Assembly (NCBI GenBank): GCA_023245515.1
Contig: JAHFKE010000078.1
Coordinates: forward strand, 1 to 5,242
Source of the DNA: Candidatus Levyibacteriota bacterium
Lineage (GTDB): Bacteria; Patescibacteriota; Microgenomatia; Levybacterales; UBA12049
Direction: 5' to 3'
Length of the DNA stretch: 5,242 nucleotides
Shown: positions 1 to 5,242 of the stretch, in pieces
Position numbering within the stretch: position 1 is the stretch's first letter
How the letters are laid out: each line of letters starts with the position of its first letter
Translations under genes and position numbers: made by a program
Notes under the pieces: generated by a model
Databases searched by the model: none
Told to the model about the DNA's origin: nothing
What the model saw: only the letters and a program-made list of their open reading frames with translations

Positions 1-1
1 A

Positions 2-1264
2 CTCCCCGATATTGATTGGAATGCTTATCTAGGAGGACTTGGGCTGGAAAATGTGCCGGAATTCATCATCAAGCAGCCAAGCTTCATGGCTGAGGCGGGA
101 AAACTCATGCAAGAAGCATCGCTTAAGGATATCAAGCATTATCTGGCATTTACAGTTCTGCGGTCAACAGGAAATATCGTAGGTGAAGATTTTGCTCAGG
201 AGAAGTTCAATTTTACCGGAAAGGTGCTTCAGGGACAAAAAGAGCAAAAGCCGGTATGGAAGCAAGTAATAAGTAACATGCAAAACGGTATGATGGCAGA
301 AGCTCTGAGCCCGCTTTATGTAGGAGAACACTTTGATCAGGATGACAAAAAAAGGGTGGTCAAAATGGTAGATAATCTCAAGGAGAGTTTCGCACAAACT
401 CTCGAGGGTACTGAGTGGATGACTGAGGGAACGAAAAGAGCCGCTTTAGGAAAATTAAAAAATATAAAATTAAAAATAGGATATCCTGATAAATGGATAG
501 ACATTTCAGGCGTAGCTATGGAGCCTGATTCTTATGCAGCTAACAACCTCAATCTTGATGCATTTGATGTGAGACGAAATCTAGGGAAAGTTGGCCAGCC
601 TGTAGACAGAACCGAATGGGTGATAGCTCCTGTGATCGTGAATGCGGTTGCAGACCAATTGGCAAATGAGATGACCTTTCCTGCAGCAATTCTTCAGCCT
701 CCTTTCTTTGATTCTTCTGCTGATGAAGCATACAACTATGGTGCAATTGGCGCGGTGATCGGACATGAGCTTACTCACTTTTTCGATGATCAGGGTCGTA
801 AGTTTGATGCAGCGGGAAATATGCAGGATTGGTGGAAGAAAGAAGATGAGACAGCATTCAAACAGCGTGCTGCACAATTTGTCGAGTACTATAAAAAATA
901 TAAAGCTGATGGTGTTCCTGTGAATGCCGAGCTTACGCTGGGCGAAAATATAGCTGATGTTGGAGGACTTACGATAGCCCTCGGAGCATTTGAAAAATAT
1001 ATGGAGAAGGAGGGTATTGATAAAAATGAGCTTGTTGATGGGCTTACAGCCGAGCAGCGATTCTTTGTGGGATGGGCACGCGTCTGGGCAGGTAAAGTAA
1101 GGCCGGAAGAGGCAGAAAGGCTAAGGATCAGTGATCCTCATGCGCCGGGTGAAGTCAGAGTCAATGCAGTGCTTTCTTTAATTCCCCAGTTTGCAGATGC
1201 CTTTGGTGTTAAGCCGGGTGATAAAATGCACACTCCCCCTGAAGATCGACCCAAGCTTTGGTAG
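2..1264 (+). CDS. M13-family zinc metallopeptidase (neprilysin/PepO-like), C-terminal part; 5' end outside the window
   Basis: Zinc endopeptidase of family M13, which cleaves peptide bonds in oligopeptides. The frame is open from base 2, and residues before the GTG at 53 (idWnaYLGGLGLENVPEF-like) fit the family, so GTG 53 is not the start. About 420 residues remain of a usual ~650-700, so roughly the N-terminal third is missing. Numbering from base 2, I see the family IGYPD segment (~159-163), the NA substrate-binding pair (214-215), FPAAILQPPFF (226-236), the HELTH zinc-binding and catalytic motif (255-259), GENIAD with third zinc ligand E315 and D319, the DPHAPGEVR segment with H380 and R386 (equivalents of neprilysin H711 and R717), and the typical C-terminal Trp. 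All catalytic residues are intact, so the enzyme is probably active. The usual NA-(F/Y)-Y is NA-V-A here. The N-terminus is absent, so cytoplasmic versus exported location cannot be judged. It ends in TAG one base from the stop of the convergent gene. Confidence 0.96.
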   Translation, partial: LPDIDWNAYLGGLGLENVPEFIIKQPSFMAEAGKLMQEASLKDIKHYLAFTVLRSTGNIVGEDFAQEKFNFTGKVLQGQKEQKPVWKQVISNMQNGMMAEALSPLYVGEHFDQDDKKRVVKMVDNLKESFAQTLEGTEWMTEGTKRAALGKLKNIKLKIGYPDKWIDISGVAMEPDSYAANNLNLDAFDVRRNLGKVGQPVDRTEWVIAPVIVNAVADQLANEMTFPAAILQPPFFDSSADEAYNYGAIGAVIGHELTHFFDDQGRKFDAAGNMQDWWKKEDETAFKQRAAQFVEYYKKYKADGVPVNAELTLGENIADVGGLTIALGAFEKYMEKEGIDKNELVDGLTAEQRFFVGWARVWAGKVRPEEAERLRISDPHAPGEVRVNAVLSLIPQFADAFGVKPGDKMHTPPEDRPKLW

Positions 1265-1265
1265 A

Positions 1266-4200
1266 TTACGAAGTGAGATTGGCTTGCATGAGGCGAGCGA
1301 TTGATTTGTAATACTGAGCGAATGATCCCTCTTGCTGGTGAGTAAAATAACTTTTTTCTCCACCTTCATCTTCGATTGCCCCACTCTCTATACCATTTGC
1401 CCTTTTTTCCAGGAGGTGGGATGATTCGTGATTTATGGTCTCCCATCTTGTTCGTGGATCTTGTCTCAGAAGATTGGCATTGAGATACATCTTATCTCCT
1501 GAGAAGGATCCGCCGAGGACAAGTTGTTCCGGTGGCACAAAGTAGACGTTCTCAAATCCTATTCCGGAAAAGTATCTTGTGAGGAGTTCTTTCTCTTCAG
1601 GGGGGAGGTCTGTCTCAGTCAGTGTCTTGACCTGTTCCGGTTTGCGTCCTTCGTCTATATCTCTACCAAGCTGGCTAAGCATCTCACCTGATCGGGCAGC
1701 AGCTTGAGCTGTCGCGACCAGTCTTGCTTCTTCTCGAATGAGCTGTGGTGAGCGGGCTGTTTGCTCTACGTCGATATCCATTGATCTACCGACAAGTTCG
1801 CTTACAACAGCATTACCAGATTTTTCCTGAATATATTGATATCTCCGAAGCAAGCTGTCTTTCTTACCCTCCTCATCTTCTCTCTCAATGCCGATGAGCA
1901 CCAGGATGAGTGGGTCGATCGCGCCTTCGGATTGCATATATGCTACTTCTTCATCATTAAGAATTGCCCCACTACTGATTTTCTGAGCAATTACATATGC
2001 TTCTTTGCCTTCTTCAGAAGTAAGGATCTGGTAATATATACTATTGGAAAGAATGTCTTCAGGAATAGAGCCCTTCACGCTGACTGCGGAATCTGAGAGT
2101 AAGAGCGATGCGGTGCGCTTGATCGCTTCAGTGGCAACTGTTCTCTGAATTGAGGGTAAATATTCTTCTTCATTGGCAAGTCTACTTCTGTCCTTGACCA
2201 GTGGAAGATTTTTGGGCAAGACAATGCTGACTTTTTCGTCTGAGAAAAGCTTTTGCAGAGATTCAGGAATATCTCTCATATATTCGGAGGACGAGCCGTA
2301 AAGAAGCGACATGCGAAGCCCGGCACTGGATACGAGGGGTGGCATATTGGGCGATTTGGCAAAGATGATTTTCCCTATACCATCGATATCGTAGGAAGAT
2401 TGGTCATCTATCGGTACTTCGGCCGGATGAGGACGGCCCTCCTCATCGGTAAAAGCAAGATCTATATCTATATCCGAAAGTTCGGGAATCGTAGCCAGTC
2501 CTCCCATGGTGATATACGTATTTTTAGCGACCATAGCTTCCAGTTCGGGTAGATGATCTTCTGTCTTTCTGACGAGGCGGATACTTGTTCCTGTTTCTGT
2601 GAGTGAGGATTGGGGTTTGGCTTGTACTTTTCTGATGACACCTCCCCTGACAGACCCTTCACCATCACGAAGAACGTCAATGATAACCCGACGAGCCTCA
2701 TTCTGATCACCTGACTCTATCACTGAATCCACCTCTATACTATCAACATCTTCGAGATTCTTATAAAATCCGGTACCGAAAAATCCCTGCTCGCCTGTCC
2801 CCTCTTTGCTGGTAATACTAGGGACGAGAAATGCCATAAGATCGTCAATGCCCACACCATCATCTTTGACTTCCTCAACAAATTCTTCTCCTCCATTTCT
2901 AAGATAAAAATCTACATTGACAGTCCCATCTCCTCTCCCCTTCTTTCTTATGGCATCAAATGAGTTCTGTAGAAGTTCACGCTTCTCAATACCTGCCTCA
3001 GTTGCTTGGGCATGGATTGCCTTACGAATTTCATCCTGATCATGAAAGAGGTTGACATCTCTTGTCAGAGCCGCAGCTCCACCACTTCTATCAATACGAT
3101 CTGTAACCTCACTCATACTGAAAAGTCCTTCTGTGCGGCGCAGATGCGCTAAGAGTTCAAGACTAGTATCGGGAGGAAGTAAATCGACATAGTTATCTTC
3201 CGTAGTTAGTGCTTCTTTGGTGCGTATCAATTCCGCCTTATTGTTCAGAAAAAGCAGGTAAGAGCGGAGTGGATCAGTAATTTCCAGATCTTCAGGTGCT
3301 GAGACTGCTTGCGAAAGCCTGTTGCTATGCTGAGAGATGGTACGCAGAAAATCATCTCTGAAGCGTTCTTTGCTCCAGAGCTTATCAAGCTGGTCATAAA
3401 AGAGCGTAAGGTTCTCGGTATCTTTCCCTCTGGTAAGTATCTCGGTGGCTTTGAGAAAGTTCTCTTTTTGAGCAATATCGTCAATTTCTTTGAGTGTTCC
3501 TGAGAGCTTTTGCCGATGAGCTTCGCTTTGATCAAAAAATGTTTGTGGGTTATCGGTATAGAAAAAGAGCTGGAGATTATCATGTGCGAATTCATCCTCG
3601 TCTCTGTTCAAGAGCAAAGGCGCATTTCTCACAAAGCGCATTTTAAGACGTTGGAGCTGATCGCTGTTGCTATCACTTCTTAGCTCATTCCAAAGAGAAT
3701 GAAACGTCTTCTGCATTTTGGGATCTCCCAAAAGATCAATGAATTTTTGCGTTCTTTCGTCTTTGAGAGGAGGGAGATTTTTCTTGCGTCTTGCTGGGGT
3801 TGGGGGAACTTCAGGAAGCCCCTCGTCAAGAAGCTCGTCATTAGCCACTGCCATCAGGAGTTCATTTTCCTTGTCAGCTCTTTCTGTCTCTGTGAGCCCA
3901 GGATGCATAAGGGCAACAAATTCTTGGATTTGTGATAGATTAGGATTTGTCGAAAGGAACAGTTCGTCTATTGAGGGTGCTGGTGCTTGCTGTGCGTCTG
4001 GATTAAGCAGGGGTGAGGTCTCTGATGGTGGTTCCTCTCCGCCTGATCGTGCTTTTATGCTTGCTATAGCTTCCGGAGACAGACCAGACCTATCAGGTGG
4101 GGCATTAAATTCTCTATTTAGCTCTCCATTAAGCTCTGCCCTAATATCTGCTGAGTCTGTCCTACTAGCACTTTCATATTGATAGCTCCGCCGGTGATAT

Positions 4201-5242
4201 CCGACCTCTTCTTCTGTAGACATTGAGTTTTCTGGCATTCTTTTGCCCTTTTCCTTCAATGCTGCAATGTCTATAGGGTGAAGTGTAAAGTTGGCTAGTC
4301 TTTCTTGCAAAGCAAGAATAGCTTCAGCATACGAAGTATCTACATCATCTCCAAAAAGGTTCTTCAGGGCATTAAGAGCGTATTGTATATTTTTCTTAGA
4401 CTCTATAGTGTACCTACTATTGAACTTATATCCTTCTTCCAGCTCAAATTTGCCTCCGGATTCCCTCAGGAAATAAACGTCTCTACCTCCCTGAACACCA
4501 ATCCTATCTGAGTCAGGATCAGCAAAGACGCTGAAATGGGTAAACTCTTCTACTTCCTGGCTAAAATCAAGTAGGTGTTCTATTTGTAATGCACCTTCTT
4601 TTTCGTTAATCTCAAATAATGTAATATAAGTTTGCCTATCTTTCGAGTAAGCCTGTGTCGTACCCGCGACAATATATGTCTTGTCCTTATAATCTAAAAA
4701 TTTTACATTGGGATATGTACGGTCTTCATAATTGAGTGCATTTTCTTCGGAGCTAGTAATGCTATCATCTTTGTCGAAATGCAATTTAATGACTTTGCCA
4801 TCCTTTTCTAGCAATATCCCATCTTCTGTGTAGTGAGGCAATGCATTAGACGTCTCTATTGTTGGCAGAACTTCCACAGGAATACTCCCCCTGTTAGATG
4901 GATGAAAAAGCTTCATATTCTTTGTGTCGGTATAAAAGACTCCTCCGTTATCACTGATGCTTGCACGGTATTTATCTATTGTGCCTCCACCGCTAGTTGA
5001 TACTACGTCGGGAGTTTTGAATTGTTCTTGCAAGTTGCCTTCTGTGTCCAGAAAGAACATTTCTCCCGGTTCACAAAGCACCCATGTGCCTTTTTCTGTG
5101 GCATTGAGCAGGACTGGGCTTTTCCCTTCCATTTCAGGAATAGAACGGGTGCTTGCGAGTGTGCCGGTCTTCAGGTCATAGGTTTCTAGGGTTCCATTGG
5201 AGGTGATACGCAAGAGCGAATCTCCTCTGGTCCATGGCAACG
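1266..5242 (-). CDS. Large multidomain protein: beta-propeller-like repeats, GHKL (Hsp90-type) ATPase, C-terminal HExxH zincin; 5' end outside the window
   Basis: I do not recognise this protein as a whole. At least 1324 codons are open from the right edge to TAA at 1268-1266. The first possible start inside the window is a TTG at 5240, two bases from the edge. It falls in what looks like an ongoing beta-repeat, so the true start lies upstream. Visible order: strand-rich propeller-like repeats (1-273); a helical segment, then a polar Pro/Ser/Glu-rich linker (~340-495); a helical region (~496-734); a GHKL ATPase fold with N759, D793-x-G-x-G and GFFGTGFY (819-826); a middle region with LPLVKDRSRL (1012-1021); a helical connector; and a zincin with HESSH (1271-1275). 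Expected activities are ATP binding and hydrolysis and, if the zincin is active, peptide cleavage. The substrate is unknown. No membrane segment is visible, but a signal peptide could lie upstream. Length and continuity without frameshift argue for a real gene. The domain calls rest on motifs read by eye. Confidence 0.93.
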   Translation of the reverse strand, partial: LPWTRGDSLLRITSNGTLETYDLKTGTLASTRSIPEMEGKSPVLLNATEKGTWVLCEPGEMFFLDTEGNLQEQFKTPDVVSTSGGGTIDKYRASISDNGGVFYTDTKNMKLFHPSNRGSIPVEVLPTIETSNALPHYTEDGILLEKDGKVIKLHFDKDDSITSSEENALNYEDRTYPNVKFLDYKDKTYIVAGTTQAYSKDRQTYITLFEINEKEGALQIEHLLDFSQEVEEFTHFSVFADPDSDRIGVQGGRDVYFLRESGGKFELEEGYKFNSRYTIESKKNIQYALNALKNLFGDDVDTSYAEAILALQERLANFTLHPIDIAALKEKGKRMPENSMSTEEEVGYHRRSYQYESASRTDSADIRAELNGELNREFNAPPDRSGLSPEAIASIKARSGGEEPPSETSPLLNPDAQQAPAPSIDELFLSTNPNLSQIQEFVALMHPGLTETERADKENELLMAVANDELLDEGLPEVPPTPARRKKNLPPLKDERTQKFIDLLGDPKMQKTFHSLWNELRSDSNSDQLQRLKMRFVRNAPLLLNRDEDEFAHDNLQLFFYTDNPQTFFDQSEAHRQKLSGTLKEIDDIAQKENFLKATEILTRGKDTENLTLFYDQLDKLWSKERFRDDFLRTISQHSNRLSQAVSAPEDLEITDPLRSYLLFLNNKAELIRTKEALTTEDNYVDLLPPDTSLELLAHLRRTEGLFSMSEVTDRIDRSGGAAALTRDVNLFHDQDEIRKAIHAQATEAGIEKRELLQNSFDAIRKKGRGDGTVNVDFYLRNGGEEFVEEVKDDGVGIDDLMAFLVPSITSKEGTGEQGFFGTGFYKNLEDVDSIEVDSVIESGDQNEARRVIIDVLRDGEGSVRGGVIRKVQAKPQSSLTETGTSIRLVRKTEDHLPELEAMVAKNTYITMGGLATIPELSDIDIDLAFTDEEGRPHPAEVPIDDQSSYDIDGIGKIIFAKSPNMPPLVSSAGLRMSLLYGSSSEYMRDIPESLQKLFSDEKVSIVLPKNLPLVKDRSRLANEEEYLPSIQRTVATEAIKRTASLLLSDSAVSVKGSIPEDILSNSIYYQILTSEEGKEAYVIAQKISSGAILNDEEVAYMQSEGAIDPLILVLIGIEREDEEGKKDSLLRRYQYIQEKSGNAVVSELVGRSMDIDVEQTARSPQLIREEARLVATAQAAARSGEMLSQLGRDIDEGRKPEQVKTLTETDLPPEEKELLTRYFSGIGFENVYFVPPEQLVLGGSFSGDKMYLNANLLRQDPRTRWETINHESSHLLEKRANGIESGAIEDEGGEKSYFTHQQEGSFAQYYKSIARLMQANLTS
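1269..1643 (-). other. Domain: C-terminal HExxH zincin-like metallopeptidase
   Basis: Residues ~1200-1324, ending exactly at the protein C-terminus, resemble a compact zincin. There is a strand with a polar edge (GDKMYLNANLL, 1248-1258), then the helix WETINHESSHLLEKRA (1266-1281) holding HESSH with H1271, E1272 and H1275. After a charged loop comes QEGSFAQYYKSIARL (1303-1317). E1304, 29 residues after H1275, is in a context like the E-x-F-A-(E/Q)-Y/F helix that gives the third zinc ligand in several gluzincins. The HESSH codons are at 1430-1416 and E1304 is at 1331-1329. The family is not identified. HExxH motifs can arise by chance, but the preceding strand and the following E-helix make a real metallopeptidase fold likely. 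Confidence 0.7.
2061..2555 (-). other. Post-ATPase region, possibly a middle/transducer-like domain
   Basis: Residues ~896-1060 follow the GHKL domain directly. In Hsp90, MutL and MORC proteins an S5-type or middle domain lies here and supplies a basic residue to the ATP gamma-phosphate. The segment contains alternating strands and helices, including IGKIIFAKS (955-963), GLRMSLLYG (974-982) and VSIVLPKNLPLVKDRSRL (1004-1021). The last has Lys and Arg in a loop position that could serve that role. This is inferred from position and pattern. I see no sequence match strong enough to name a family. Confidence 0.4.
2556..3038 (-). other. Domain: GHKL (Hsp90/MutL-type) ATPase
   Basis: Residues ~735-895 carry the Bergerat-fold signatures in the right order and spacing. 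The N-box is ELLQNSFDAI (755-764), with Mg-coordinating N759 and general-base candidate E755. The G1 box is DDGVGID (793-799), where D793 would contact adenine. The lid with the G2 box is GFFGTGFY (819-826), very close in form to the Hsp90 GQFGVGFY. The final strand is ETGTSIRLV (882-890), matching the G-T-x-I/V strand that closes the nucleotide pocket in Hsp90, MutL and MORC. The acidic residue at the start of the N-box suggests hydrolysis rather than mere binding. The GFY after the glycine loop points to the Hsp90/MORC branch rather than to histidine kinases, and no dimerisation-phosphotransfer His domain is seen before it. Confidence 0.9.
3756..4223 (-). other. Probable disordered linker within the large protein
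   Basis: Residues ~340-495 are rich in Ser, Glu, Pro, Arg, Asn and Ala and poor in patterned hydrophobics. They include GGEEPPSETSPLLNPDAQQA (400-419) and a proline-flanked basic patch, PPTPARRKKNLPP (479-491). A short helical island (~424-470) with LSQIQEFVALMHPG may be a small folded or binding element inside it. The segment separates the propeller-like region from the helical and ATPase parts and probably acts as a flexible tether. This is composition-based inference, not a recognised domain. Confidence 0.5.
4422..5240 (-). other. Domain: beta-propeller-like repeat region of the large protein
   Basis: Residues ~1-273 of the visible frame consist of short beta-strand-like stretches separated by Gly/Asn/Asp turns. 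Examples are SNGTLETYDLKTG (14-26), GEMFFLDTEGNLQEQF (59-74), GVFYTDTKNMKLFHP (100-114), GILLEKDGKVIKLHF (141-155), ITLFEINEKEGALQIEHLL (206-224) and DVYFLRESGGKFELEEGY (254-271). The pattern 'strand, turn with DG/EG/TG, strand' recurring every ~40-50 residues is typical of WD40/PQQ/NHL-type propeller blades, which usually bind proteins or peptides. About five or six blades are visible, and others probably lie upstream of the window. The individual blades are divergent and I cannot assign a propeller subfamily. Confidence 0.6.

Noticed and set aside
31..55. Shine-Dalgarno-like aggagga followed by GTG at 53 as a start site for the M13 gene.
   Set aside because: The spacing is too long (~15 bases), and the upstream in-frame residues (DWNAYLGGLG) fit the M13 family, so this is internal coding sequence.
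452..480. A-rich stretch in the M13 gene as a possible slippage or promoter element.
   Set aside because: It encodes the conserved Lys-rich KLKNIKLKIG segment just before IGYPD, in frame and with no sign of frameshift.
164..877. Open frames on the - strand under the M13 gene.
   Set aside because: They are antisense shadows of a clear M13 coding sequence, with Cys/His/Leu-rich composition and no domain signal.
1282..1298. Hairpin gcttgc/gcgagc (6-bp stem with one G-U pair, 5-base loop) after the M13 stop as a terminator.
   Set aside because: The stem is short, there is no run of Ts after it on either strand, and it lies in the coding sequence of the convergent gene.
3708..3728. GDPKMQKT-like segment (residues ~505-512) as a Walker A P-loop.
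   Set aside because: It lacks the GxxxxGK[ST] pattern. The real nucleotide site is the GHKL domain downstream.
3718..4182. 154-codon open frame on the + strand, and other + strand frames over 1836-5181.
   Set aside because: They are antisense to a long, domain-bearing gene, show Ser/Gly/Arg-biased composition typical of shadow frames, and have no recognisable motifs.
5238..5240. TTG at the right edge as the start of the - strand gene.
   Set aside because: It is merely the first start-like codon in the window. The following sequence is already in a beta-repeat, no ribosome binding site can be seen, and the frame stays open to the edge.

Overview
The window holds the 3' parts of two large convergent protein-coding genes and almost nothing else. 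On the + strand, from the left edge to 1264, is the C-terminal ~420 residues of an M13-family (neprilysin/PepO-type) zinc metallopeptidase. On the - strand, from the right edge down to 1266, is an open frame of at least 1324 codons for a multidomain protein that I do not recognise as a whole. Both genes are cut at their 5' ends by the window. Their stop codons (TAG 1262-1264 on +, TAA 1268-1266 on -) are separated by one base, so there is no intergenic region.

The - strand protein is the interesting object. In order it shows: (a) an N-terminal run of WD/PQQ-like beta-strand repeats, probably part of a beta-propeller (residues ~1-273 of the visible part); (b) a short helical piece and a long polar, Pro/Ser/Glu-rich, probably disordered linker (~340-495); (c) a helical region of no recognised family (~496-734); (d) a GHKL (Hsp90/MutL-type) ATPase domain with all its signature boxes (~735-895); (e) a post-ATPase region that may act like the middle/transducer domain of GHKL proteins (~896-1060), followed by a helical connector; and (f) a C-terminal zincin-like domain with an HESSH motif at residues 1271-1275 and a candidate third zinc ligand E1304. 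A propeller, a GHKL ATPase and a zinc peptidase in one polypeptide is not a standard architecture that I can name. ATP-gated proteolysis or peptide handling is a reasonable inference but is unproven.

The organism is bacterial: the M13 sequence is of bacterial type and the genes are dense and intronless. Base composition looks moderately AT-rich by eye. About 1,740 codons are read with no in-frame TGA, so there is no sign of TGA recoding. A large orphan multidomain protein beside an M13 peptidase would fit an uncultivated lineage, possibly a Patescibacteria/CPR member such as Peregrinibacteria, but this is a guess that the window cannot settle.

No RNA genes, mobile elements, CRISPR arrays, promoters or convincing terminators were seen. 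The two genes point toward each other, so they are not an operon. A functional link between the two metallopeptidase-type products is only suggested by adjacency.
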